Shown here piece by piece: positions 33,560-43,880 of a stretch of 64,000 nucleotides of DNA. Position numbers and translations under genes: made by a program. The DNA is from Botryotinia globosa. Its lineage: Eukaryota; Ascomycota; Leotiomycetes; Helotiales; Sclerotiniaceae. The notes under the pieces were generated by a model. The model had not been told where the DNA came from, ran no database searches, and saw only the letters and a list, made by a program, of their open reading frames with translations. The DNA is taken from the NCBI GenBank assembly GCA_014898425.1, contig RCSZ01000016.1:930001-994000 (forward strand), written 5' to 3'. Each line of letters starts with the position of its first letter. The stretch's first letter is position 1.

Positions 33560-35977
33560 TTATTTGGCGAAATGGAGATCGTATCCTAGCCATTTTCTTG
33601 CGTTGACTTCAGGCACGCTAAGGCCTGGGTAACCGTATGTCAATGGTAGGAAAAAGTACCATCCGAAAAGTACAACCGAAAGAATGACTCCAACTGCAGC
33701 CCAGGACATCATCAAGTTCTGTCCAGCGAGCTTTTCACGTGCTGGAAGATGCTTCTTGACTGCACCTGCCTTCTTTGCGACTCCTGATGGAACATCATCC
33801 ATGATAGGCTCTACGTTGAAAATGAACTCAAGTAGTGCACCGGTGATCAAACATGATGCTAAGTGAGCAGGTAAATAATGATGCAAGAACAGTTGACGGC
33901 CCATGAGGTAGAATGGTAGGTAATGTGTTGCCCAAGCAAGGAAAAAGAAACCGGTAGAATTGTAAAGACGGGATCGGGTACCTAAAATTATCGTTAGTTA
34001 AGTCTTGAAGCGAGCGAGGACAAGACTCACGGTTGTCTAATGCATCAACTCCACGGCGTAATGACAATTGATCAGCTGCCCAAATTCCAGCATAAACTGC
34101 AAGTAAACTACTTGCCAACCACCAACCAAGGGGGTTTCCTAAAAAGTAGATTTGTTGTCTGGTGTCATTTTGAGTCCAGAAACTAACACCTCTTAATAGG
34201 AATGGCCAAACAAAAGGTTCGCTAGCATATGGATGGCTGCTAGTCAAAGCATTGTTGTGGTAGAACATTGCTCGTTGCAACTCGAACCATTTCTTCAAGA
34301 ACGGAACGCTCTTAACCTTACGTTCCTCCTTAATGAGACGTGGAGAGTCCTTTGGAATAGATGGTATCTCATCCACATACCAGATGTTAGAGCTTTGGGC
34401 CAGGTTCTTATTTCCGTTGATTTCTTGTTGTTTGTAGGCCCAGTCTGGTAGAGGGGTTGTGTGTGTCCACATAGCAACCTTACTTGGCCAATGAATGAGC
34501 TTGAATTGTCCTTGGAGACTCTTGAAATCTTGGCGTGGTTTGCCGTTTTCAATTCGAAGTTCAAAGAGAGTATCATTTAAACGCTCACCTAATGCATCTT
34601 CGATGGAAACTGTTGTAAATTCCTGGTTTGTTGGGTAATATGGAGAAGCAACATCGTGGGACAAGAGCATTGTGTTTGTAATAACGTGTCTCAATCTAAC
34701 AACTTCATTATTCTTGACAGGGCGGCCTTCGACTTCTTCAAATGTGCCTGCAGGAATGATTTGCCAATGGTTGTTGGCATCGGCATAAGGATAACCAGTG
34801 ACTTGTTGACCTTGACTGGAAACTCTGCCATCATCATATCTAAGAGGATATGTATCGGGATGACTGTGAAGGTACCCATGTGTTTCCTTGTGCTTGATTT
34901 GAATATTATCAAAGTAATTGATAGTAACAGCGTTTGCGGTCATGGCGTTGTCGCTAAGAGTCTCTTGGAATTCAGGAGACATGAAATCATCACCTGGACC
35001 AGACTTGGTCAAGATTGCGAAATGAACTTGGAACCAAAACAGGTAGAACAGGAAAGGTACAATGATGAGAGCAACGGCGCGAGCGGCGAAATGCTTGCCA
35101 AATTCTGGTAAGCTCAAAGCACCCTGACGGCGATTGATATCCAGCAAACTCCAGAGGTCAATTGCGACTGCAGAACCGATTGTAACGAATGCGAATGTAC
35201 CAACATATTTGGTGGAGATGTCGCAACTCAAGGCGAATCCAGTCAAAAGGAGCCACTTCCACCACTTTCTCGAAAATGGAATATGTCGGAGTTTATAGAA
35301 TTTGATATAGCAGAGAAGACTGCATGCCATTGCAAGAACAAGGGTGGCATCCAATAAAATCAAACGGGTTTGCCCAATATGCGCGTTATCGAATAGTACC
35401 AACGAAGCGGAGAGGACGCAGGCAGGTAGAGTGTAACCAGATTCCCACATGATAGCGAAGACAGTTGGGACTGTCAAAGCTCCCAGGAGAGCAGGCATTG
35501 CGCGGAAAGCCACATATGGCACCTTGTTGTCGATGTATGAATCCCCAATGTTTTCGAAATGGAAATGTCCATCGTATCCCACGAACCAACCCATCAGGGC
35601 GAAAAGAAGCTTCCCAAAAGGAGGATGGACATCGAAGAAGTAGGTTCGCTCAAGGTAATATGAAGCAAACTATTGAATAATGGGTCAGAAATGCATAACT
35701 TTGAAGGGAGGAACATGATGTAAATTACCTTGCCAAAATGAACTTCGTCAAACACCACCTCATTGGGGTGACTGATTCCCCAGAATCTTGTGACGAATGC
35801 CAGAATTGTAATGATCGTCAATGCAATCCTGTAATCCCACTCTGGCCCGGTTTTGGGTTGTAAATCTTTCACCAGAGCATCGAGCTCAGGATGCGGCGCC
35901 GCAGCAGTAGAGGCATCTTTTGCTTGAGGTGGAACCGAACCACCTTTCCGTTTTCGAACGGAACCTTGAGAAGACAT
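33560..35977 (-). CDS. PMT4: Dolichyl-phosphate-mannose protein O-mannosyltransferase, Pmt4 type
   Basis: Three exons (35977-35729, 35669-34031, 33981-33560; introns 59 and 49 nt) encode 769 residues, the usual length. After a charged cytosolic tail comes the first membrane span, then HPNEVVFDEVHFGK with the Asp-Glu pair of the first lumenal loop and TYFFDVHPPFGKLLFALMGW. The central MIR domain (about residues 320-510) contains HSHPDTYPLRYDDGR, VSSQGQQVTGYP and FKLIHWPSKVAMWTH, words I associate with the Pmt4 subfamily rather than Pmt1 or Pmt2. Several C-terminal spans follow. The enzyme sits in the ER membrane and moves mannose from Dol-P-Man to Ser/Thr of secretory proteins; Pmt4 acts as a homodimer on membrane proteins. 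It is divergent from the RidA gene. Confidence 0.95.
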
Positions 35978-36718
35978 ATTGAAGTTTAAAGGGTATGAGA
36001 GGTTCTAAGGGACGAAATGCAGATTAGACATATGTACATATGCGAAAGGGTGGTTGCAGGAGCTATGATAAAACGATGCAACTGTGTCAAAACTGGGAAC
36101 CACTTACTTACAAGAGTGCTTCACAGCAACTTTTTTTAGAGAGTGTAAGAAGGTAGCATTGATCTCAAAAGAGACCAGCAGGAATGAATTGTTGTCTCTC
36201 GTGTTGATTGAACTTTTGAAGAAGTTGAAGCCCCCTTGACAGAAACGGGTTGAAATTATCATTACAAGTTTAATAAGCCAAAGCCGCGTAAGAATAGGAC
36301 ACTTTGTTAAGAATCTCTCTCGCCTGTTTAAAGTGAGCTTTAGCTTCATCATCATTTGTTTGATCAACTCAGGGGCATAAAATAGTTTTGCTCTTATTTA
36401 TATTATTCTTGTATATGTAACTATTCAAAATTGCAAATTTACAGATCAATATTCGAGATCAACATTTACATTTTTATATTGATACCTAGTAATTGACCGG
36501 TACTTATTTAATAAAGTTATTAACCTTGAGACCAAGTGGGAAGATACAAAAAGAAATATACGAGCACCAGGAGTCTAAAATTAGCCCCGTCACGTGAAGA
36601 TAAGAGCTCACAGTTACAGTACCGGTAGCTGGAGGAAAAATATGTACTTGATTGCTATACGAGACTCCCGCTATATCCCCAATCCGAACAGGAGTCATAT
36701 TGATGCCACGGAGAAGAG
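35978..36718. promoter_or_regulatory. Divergent intergenic region between Pmt4 and RidA genes
   Basis: 740 bases between outward-facing start codons. A CACGTG lies at 36592 (GTCACGTGAAG), about 125 bases before the RidA start. No gene is supportable here. Confidence 0.5.
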
Positions 36719-37449
36719 ATGTTTTCAAGAGTCTTACCCAGATACGGTGCCATCAGACTAACTAGTCGTTCCTCGCTGACCACAACTCTCGTTACAACAC
36801 CTCAGCGAAGTAGGATTTCGACGACACATACTGTGAGAGCTCTTAACACAATCTCAGCTAGAGATTGGTCGTGCTTGAGATGTAGCAGACACAACAATGG
36901 AAAGAAAGAATCGAGTTTAAGGGGCCAGTCTAAGAGGTCTATTACAACAATCAATAGCGCAAATCTCCCAGCTCGTAAGTTTGTAGATTGAGTTTACAAG
37001 ACTAGATACTAATAAGCCTGCTACAGCAATTGGTCCGTACGTAAGTCAGCATTGTTCGAACAGAATTTGAATGTTCATCCGTATTAATCAATCCCTTGGA
37101 ACGACAGTCCCATGCTGTGCAGACACCTTTCGGTGTCTTTGTTTCCGGTCAACTCCCCGCAGATTTTGAAGGAAACCTCGTAGAGGGAACAATGCGTGAA
37201 AAGACGGAAGCAGTTCTCAAAAACCTCCAAGAAGTTCTGGTCACTGCTAAGTCCTCCCTCGATAGAATTGTTAAGGTCCAAGTTTTCTTGACAGACATGA
37301 AAGATTTCGCCGAAATGAACGAAGAGTATGAAAAGTGGATCACTCACAAACCAGCGAGAAGTTGTGTAGCCGTTAAGGAGTTGCCGAAGGGTGTCGATAT
37401 TGAGATTGAATGCATCGCCTTGCCCTTAACTAGTGAACCCAGGGAATAA
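36719..37449 (+). CDS. Mitochondrial RidA (YjgF/Mmf1) reactive imine deaminase
   Basis: Three exons (36719-36974, 37027-37040, 37108-37449) encode 203 residues. The central exon is only 14 bases; it completes the RidA start signature PAPIGPYSHAVQTPFGVFVS. Further family segments are GQLPADFEGN, LDRIVKVQVFLTDMKDF, and KPARSCVAVKELPKGVDIEI, whose Arg is the conserved substrate-binding arginine. RidA hydrolyses reactive enamine/imine intermediates from PLP enzymes such as threonine deaminase and protects branched-chain amino acid metabolism. The first 85 residues are Arg/Ser/Thr-rich without acidic residues at the start (MFSRVLPRYGAIRLTSRSS), as in a mitochondrial presequence, but unusually long. 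The alternative acceptor at 37016 breaks the frame, which supports this exon choice. Confidence 0.93.
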
Positions 37450-38548
37450 GACTTATTGACTGTGCGGCGGGATTATGTTTTTATCATACGGTACCTACCT
37501 ATCAAGCTACAGTGCAAATACACAGATTTTTATCTCGTTCTGTGTTGTTTAGGTGGATCACTAGGTTCTGAGCAGTATGAAAGTTGGAATGCGAGAAGAC
37601 ATTCAAATGATAGCAGTACTTTCTGTTTATCTAGCTGGAAATGTGGTATGACCATAGGCCTTTTTTTCACAACTCCGATAGTGAAGGTTGCAGTCATAAC
37701 AGCCCGGAATCAATGATCCGGCGAGAATCACCAGAAAATTCGGGATTGTTGTCGGCTATTACACGGTTCAGATTATAGGTCCGGCGAGTGGAGCATAGAT
37801 AAGATCATAAGACGAAGTATCTATGTATACCCTGCAGCCTCTCTTTTAACTAACTCACTGCTGGTATATCCATCAAATCCCGAATAATAGCTTGGGCCCG
37901 GCTTCATTCTCTACTTCAGGGCTTCAAGAACCAACGTCCTTACTTATTCACCCGATACTTCCGTTAGCCCTCAAACTAAACTGTGTATAACGGTGGGCAT
38001 GTGACGACGAATTTAAATGGATTATTGGAAGTCTCCATATTATCTTGAACCTATAAAGTATATAATCCTTCAAGCGAAGTCCTTTTCTCACTAGTCAATA
38101 CGTGGCATCCGCGTAAAATCCACTAGCCTCCCAACTCCTGTTCAAGCGATCCGGATAAATTGAGGCAAAATCACGAGTTCATCAACTTCATCATTCCACG
38201 GCCCGTCATTTCCTAGTATTAATATCAAATCTCACATATGCACCCCAGATAGTTCAACGATAATCTGGGGAATTGTGTAAACACTTAGGTCAGACGGCAT
38301 TGATTACTGGAAATGTCTGGGCATACTTGGAGTTTTGCAGGGTGTATTGCTAGGATGGTTTGATAGTTTGTATTCACCATTTTTTTAGTATAAATGGGTT
38401 GCCCCGAGATTCTCATATTGCCTGTACAATTAATGTGCGTTCTCTTCTTTGCTCAAGTACATTCCAGTCCGACTTGCAAAAAGTGCAGGGCTCTCCAGCT
38501 TTTGTTGTAAAAGGCATACTGCAACACACCCACGCAAGTTTATTAACA
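37450..38548. other. Intergenic region, upstream of the GH45 gene
   Basis: About 1.1 kb. A TATAAATGG element at 38390 lies about 160 bases before the GH45 start codon, so the transcript likely has a 100-base leader. I saw no clear gene. Confidence 0.5.
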
Positions 38549-39721
38549 ATGAAGGCCAATATCGTTCTTTCTGCTCTTTTCTCCTCTCTTCTACCCACAC
38601 TCATCCACGCTCAAGCTTCCGGAAGTGGTACAACAACTCGTTATTGGGATTGCTGTAAAGCATCCTGCGGTTGGTCCAAGAAAGCTACTCTAGCCACTGG
38701 TTCCAACCCGACCAGTTCCTGCGACATCTCGAACAACCCACTCACCGATTACAATGCTGCCTCTTACTGTGCTTCTTCCTCTGGTACTGCATTCATGTGT
38801 GGCTCACAAACACCTTGGGCAGTCTCAAATACACTGAGTTATGGCTTTGCAGCTACGACGATCTCAGGTGGAACGGAGGCGAGTTGGTGTTGTGCTTGTT
38901 ATCAATTGACATTCACGAGCGGACCAGTGGCTGGTAAACAGATGATTGTCCAGGCTACCAACACAGGTGGAGATTTAGGAAGTAACCAATTCGATCTTGC
39001 TGTATGTCTACATTCTCCTCACCCAATCACTGAAACACGTGAACATCTCACTAATGCTCCCCTACCAGATTCCCGGCGGTGGGTTCGGTATCTTCGACGC
39101 CTGCACACATCAATACCCATCGACACCCGCATCAGCGTGGGGTGCCCAATACGGCGGTCTCTCCAACCGCACCCAATGCGCCTCACTCCCCGCCGCCCTC
39201 CAAGCCGGCTGCTACTGGCGCTTTGATTGGTTCCTCAACGCCGACAATCCCGCCATCACCTTCCAACAAGTCGCATGTCCAGCCGCGCTCACCGCCAAAA
39301 GCGGTTGCGTACGCGCCAACGACGCCATCGACGAGACCCCCACAGGTCCAAGTGCAGTCCCTACCTGGGCGAGTTCAACCGGCGCGGCTGGCTCTACATC
39401 TTCAACAACTGCGAGCACGAGTAAGACCACGAGTGTGGGCACAACGATCAGTACTAGTTCGACCACCACCAGTGCTGCAAGTGGCGGGACGAGAACGCCC
39501 GTCGCGCTTTATGGACAGTGTGGTGGAACTGGATGGTCGGGTTCTACGGTTGTGAGTTGAGAATTTTTTTGCGTCTTGGATTTTGTCGATTGTTACTTGC
39601 TGTCATTTGTTGTTGCTGTTTGTTGGGTATTGTATCGACATGGCCAATGCTGATTGTTATATAGTGCGCGTCGCCTCACACATGCTCGGTATTGCATGCT
39701 TATTACTCGCAATGTGTGTAA
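38549..39721 (+). CDS. GH45 endo-beta-1,4-glucanase with C-terminal CBM1
   Basis: Three exons (38549-39001, 39069-39551, 39665-39721; introns 67 and 113 nt) encode 330 residues. A signal peptide ([20 protein letters not shown]) is followed by [15 protein letters not shown] with the catalytic Asp. [13 protein letters not shown] then [13 protein letters not shown] contains the second catalytic Asp and an assisting Asp; the usual His before the FD pair is Gln here. The many cysteines fit the disulfide-rich GH45 barrel. A Ser/Thr/Ala linker leads to a fungal cellulose-binding module, [20 protein letters not shown] then [15 protein letters not shown], which is split by the second intron. The enzyme is secreted and cuts cellulose internally. 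Simple translation stops inside the module, so the last 19 codons are easily missed. Confidence 0.95.
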
Positions 39722-40083
39722 GGATTTGCTGCGTTGGAAGGACAGGAAAAAGGCGGATGGTTATTAGACAAGCGAATGGAGGGATGGATGGATGGCTGGA
39801 CAGGATGTCAACATTGTACATATCGCGATGGTTCTCTGTATATATGGAAGGGACTTTTCAATCATAGTACGATTTTTGATGCTGTGACTTCTGGAATGAA
39901 GAATCGGATGTTGGTCTCGGTGAGTATGAACTGATGCTTTGAAATGTTGTGATTGGAAACTTTGTGATGAAGCTCATGTGATCTCGAAACTACCATCTAA
40001 CCCATGCTCGTCAATGGGTATTTATGGGTTGGTTTCAAGTGACTTTCCTAGTCAATAATAATTCTTCATGATCCTTTTACTTT
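39722..40083. other. Intergenic region between convergent genes
   Basis: About 360 bases holding both 3' flanks, including a short GGATGGATGG run at 39783-39793. No gene is seen. Confidence 0.55.
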
Positions 40084-41033
40084 CTAGACAATAATATCAT
40101 CCTCATCATCAGACGGAGTAGCCTCATATCCATCAACCTTCGAAACATAAGGAGGCCTACAAAAAACCATCAGCAGGCTCCTCACCTCCATACCCACCCA
40201 CAAAATAAGCACACTCACCTAGCCCAATTTCTCAATCCCACCAAGCCCGCCGTGCCCACAGCGTAAGCCCCCAATAAATTACTCCATCCCGTCTCTCCAA
40301 TCTGTCTCTGGCCAACCGCCAACGCCACCAAATCATACACTAAACATCCACCGAAAATCCAATCACTGTTGCTAGCCAACATACCAAATCCCAATCCCGT
40401 AACGATTTTGACAGCGGTTGAAGGACCCTCGTGGTCAAAATAAGCTACAGATCCATTGTGGAGAAGATCCAAAACACCGATTCCGGCAAAAGTTTTGGAA
40501 ACTACATGGGTGAGAATGGAAGAGGTGGATTGTGTGTTCATAGCTGGTTGACGCGCAAATATGTAGTAGAGTTGGGTGAGGGAATTGATAAGGACGAATA
40601 TATTTGCGGTTTTGAGGGAGGCGGAGTTCCAGAAAATCATCCAGGCTGTTTGGGTTAGCATTGGTGTATATTTCCTTTCGTCTAATCATTCCTCCCCTCT
40701 ATTGTTTTGGGTTGGAAAATACTCACTAGCAATACACAGATTCCCCACGCAATAAAATGGTACGAAATCCACCATCTTATCTACCTCCTCCTTTTCCTTG
40801 ATACTTTTCTTCGGATCCAATTTCCACAATCGATATAGCCATACCAATTGGAAGATCTGTTGTGGGAAAAAGAAGAGTGCAATGGCGTATGGTTGAGGAG
40901 ACCAAAATGAGAGATGCGCATCGTGGATATCTTTCATGTTGGGAGAGGAAAGCATGCCATATTGTTGAGCTGCAAAATCGATCAAGAAGGAGAGGGGGGC
41001 GACGTATCGCGCGGTGCTATGGGAAATGCCCAT
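40084..41033 (-). CDS. Fungal multi-pass membrane protein of unknown function
   Basis: Three exons (41033-40727, 40645-40219, 40156-40084; introns 81 and 62 nt, all GTGAGT donors) encode 268 residues. Several hydrophobic segments are visible: AIALFFFPQQIFQLVWLY, VPFYCVGNLCIATWMIFW, IFVLINSLTQLYYIF and VGTAGLVGLRN. This suggests five to six membrane spans. The protein ends with an acidic cytosolic-looking tail, EATPSDDEDDIIV, contributed by the third exon; without that exon translation stops at WAR. The family occurs broadly in filamentous ascomycetes as far as I recall, but I know no function. No catalytic motif is seen. Confidence 0.82.
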
Positions 41034-41715
41034 TATGAGTTGAGGGGTGGAGATATTTTGGTAGAGTTGTGAGATTGGGGTTGGGGAATTGGATTTTGTG
41101 GTGAAATCTTACAGTAATAAAAAGGTTGTAAAGAGGCAAACAAGAGCAGTGAGGAAACTATATAAATGGTGGTATTTTATGGTATTTTATGGTATTTTAT
41201 GGTATTTTATGGTATTTTATGGTATTTTATGGTATGTAGCTCGCTCCTTCCGGATAATCCGCCCAAAAGTGATGATGTCAACGATCTAGATAAGTTTTAG
41301 ATTCGTGCCGGAGGCTTTGTCCCGCGTTCAATAATTTAGTTACTACTCCATGTTTTATTTAGTCAATCGATTAACTTATAAATTATATATAATATTGTTT
41401 ATAATTTATTATTAGTATACTTTACTTAATTAGATACAGAGAGTCTCACGAATCCGTGCACCCACCGGCGGCCTTGTATATCTACATACTTTACCACCCA
41501 AAAAACCTAACGAGTTGCGACAAGTGTCCTTCGATTTTGAATAATTGCGTAATGCATGAATATTAGATAGACAAATACATAATGCCATAAGTGCCAGGTA
41601 CGTGCTAATTCCGTGAGATTCTTTTGATCCCGCAATCAATAAGGAATTCCTCCACGACAGTCATCTATCTCCCAAAACAGTCTCCCTCAACCTTACTACC
41701 AATCATCAATTTCCT
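41034..41715. other. Intergenic region with minisatellite and AT-rich patch
   Basis: Includes the 10-base tandem repeat at 41170-41233. An AT-rich patch at about 41340-41430 is bordered by GC-rich words (GTGCCGGAGGC and CCACCGGCGG) and could be a small RIP-affected relic, though no clear inverted ends were found. Confidence 0.5.
41170..41233. repeat. (GGTATTTTAT)n minisatellite
   Basis: Six to seven perfect head-to-tail copies of a 10-base unit, just upstream of the membrane protein gene's start (about 140 bases away on the minus strand), so it may lie in its promoter. Confidence 0.95.
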
Positions 41716-42475
41716 TCACTTCATACTCGGATTGGGACTAATAGTATTTTCAGGAAACTTTCTAAAAACGTCACCCAAGTGGTCAATTGGCGCTGTCAAT
41801 AATCCAACAACCGTTTCAAAGGGTGGTTTGCTGGGAGCACTGGGATGGCTACGGCTAGGAACAAATGCCTTGGTACGACCAAAAGATCTAGCGATAGCTT
41901 GGGATTCATTATTATCGAGGGCTGATTCGAGAGCGGGGAGATCGTTGCTTTCCTCGCCTTTGATGTGCCCATTGAGGTTTTTCATGAGTGCATCGAGCGT
42001 AGGAATCAGTTCCTCATCTGATGATTTGAGTTTCTGGAGTTTGTAGATGGCTTCCTTGACTTGCAATTTCTGTCATTACCTTTTCCACCGGTGGCAACTC
42101 AAAATGCACTCGCTAGTGCACACTGCTTGCAGAGGTAGAGAAACATACAGTTTGATGTTCAGCACGATCTTCATCGGCCATCTTCTGACCTGGCACACCA
42201 AGGTGTTTTGCAAACGCAGGATAGACTACCAATTCCTCTCCGATGGAGTGACGAGCCAATTCCCACATAAATTGGTTTTGCCAGCGTGCTCGTGTGTCAT
42301 CATCCGTAGCTTAACGGATTTTATCCGCGTATTGCCTGATTTCTGCATGGTCCTTGAGGATTGCATCGGTGATGGTCGTCATAGTTGCACGTGTTGTTAT
42401 ACTTTGTCGCTTGATCGAAGATAATATTGGAGCGGGTTGACTTGTTGAGCTGATTGCTCGTGTGAGAATGTTCAT
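41716..42475 (-). pseudogene. HHE hemerythrin-like protein gene with in-frame stop
   Basis: Two exons (42475-42149 and 42069-41716, 79-nt intron) spell a hemerythrin-like protein of about 226 codons. Iron-ligand residues are visible: His in ILKDHAEIRQY, His and Glu in ELARHSIGEELVVYPAF, His in DEDRAEHQT, and His/Glu in LNGHIKGEESNDLPALE. Codon 55 is TAA (42313-42311), between KDHAEIRQYADKIR and ATDDDTRARWQNQF, so the reading frame is broken although both sides remain well conserved. An intron that removes the stop would delete conserved residues. Restarting at the next Met (MWELARHS) would lose the first ligand. Members bind di-iron or O2/NO in other systems. The decay looks recent, or a base error in the assembly is possible. 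Confidence 0.75.
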
Positions 42476-42925
42476 CTCTGAAGGACTATGTAAGAGGTAT
42501 GTTGGGAACGTTTATGAGCACTCTGGCAGATACCGGAAGGTTTAAGTACTGAAGTCGATGATGCTATTGCCAAGATATAAGAAAGAGTGCTATGTAGTAC
42601 GAACACGCTTCGTTACGTAGCGATATCTAATTGCAATTTTTCATTGGTAAATGTTTCATCAAGTGATGATATAGGGACTAGGAATTATTGTGTTATTACA
42701 TGTATGGAAACATATCACTTGCTATTAGTATTCATATGAATGTTGAAATCTAGATACTCAGTTGACGTTTGTATTGTTAATTGATCGCTTTGATTAGCCC
42801 GGAGATTCTGTTCCTGTCTCGTTAACTGCAGCTGGATGGAAAAGTGCGGGGTGAACAAGAAATGCATTTTTAGATTCTTCGCTAAGTTAACCTTACATAC
42901 CAATCTTCTCTAAACTAAAACAGGT
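42476..42925. other. Intergenic region
   Basis: The HHE gene upstream region and the flank of the transposase relic. No gene is seen. Confidence 0.5.
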
Positions 42926-43390
42926 ACTAAGCCCTGCGACGTTTATTAAGCGCTTCATTTGCTTTGCGAAGACTACGAATATCAGTAGTTAAAGGTGTAT
43001 TCGCATCAGCTAGAAGCTCTGTACCCTTAGCTAAAGCTGCAACTGTCTCGAATATAGGTGTAGGTGAACTGCTTCGATAGCATGCAATTCGACTTTTGAC
43101 TAAAATAGATTGAGGAAATGCTTCAGTAGGATTATGAGGTGTTTGAGATTGCCATATTCCAGGATCGGTTGGGGTTGATCTACTTGACAGAGTCGTTTTG
43201 ACTCAAATAGATTGAGAAAAAGCTTCAGAGGATTATGAAGTGTTTGAGATTGCCATATTCCAGGATCGGTTTGGGTTGATCTACTTGACCGAGTCTTTAT
43301 TTGAATATCTAGCTTTGGAAATACAACTTCAAGAAACTCGGTTTCGATAATATCGGTAATATGTGCCTTGATAAAATTCTTGATCTATCG
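42926..43390 (-). pseudogene. Relic of pogo/Fot1-like (DDE_1) transposase C-terminus
   Basis: On the minus strand, the frame ending at 42926 reads ETVAALAKGTELLADANTPL, then RSLRKANEALNKRRRA. This matches the C-terminal helix of pogo-type transposases as I know it (a coiled coil of the LxxANEALxKRRRA type). Upstream the segment TDPGIWQSQTPHNPTEAFP is also typical of this family, where WxxxTPxN precedes the tail. Only about the last 120-150 codons remain, interrupted by a 102-base tandem duplication that shifts frame. The DDE catalytic core is absent. The element is dead, and its ends were not identified. Confidence 0.7.
43094..43296. repeat. Tandem duplication of about 101 bases
   Basis: Two adjacent copies (43094-43195 and 43196-43296) share GAGATTGCCATATTCCAGGA and neighbouring words with roughly ten differences. 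The duplication lies inside the transposase relic and must postdate, or mark, its inactivation. Confidence 0.9.
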
Positions 43391-43880
43391 ACTGAGTCTA
43401 CATTAAGATAAAATTGGGATATATACTAATATAATACACGTCCTGATAAACCACATAATGCCTATTAGAAATCGTATATATTAAAATCCAAGGCGTATAT
43501 TTATTTATATCGATCGACCTCGCCTCGCGTCTCGTTCATTCATGAGGGGAAATAGGAGGGGTTAATTTTGTGGAGACCAAGATCGTCGAGATAAATCGAT
43601 AGACCTGTCAATCATTTGTCTACTGGTGGTTTCTTTAGAGAGTTGAAATTGTGATCATTACATGTATATGAAAGATCTATGTTTGAGATATAAAAATTAA
43701 TACAGATTTGATTCATCAGCTTCTGATGTGCTTCTTGTCTCTTTGGTCTGGATAGGGCAAATACGGTGGTTCATACTAGACTCAAATGTCAAATCCTTCA
43801 TGATGTCATCGTGAGACATTTGATACCTCGTTAGGTCCGATCCGACATCACAGCGAATTTAGTACTATCGTGAAGTTTTC
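43391..43880. other. Intergenic region
   Basis: Flank between the transposase relic and the MFS pseudogene. The far end of the relic element may lie here, but no terminal repeat was recognised. Confidence 0.45.

Noticed and set aside
38360..39226. Longer N-terminal extension of the GH45 frame and read-through of its first intron
   Set aside because: The ATG at 38549 begins a perfect signal peptide, and the downstream read-through destroys the GH45 motif that splicing restores.
41280..41480. Possible small inverted-repeat transposon around an AT-rich patch
   Set aside because: Only a seven-base match (ATTCGTG) was found between the two GC-rich borders, with no target duplication.
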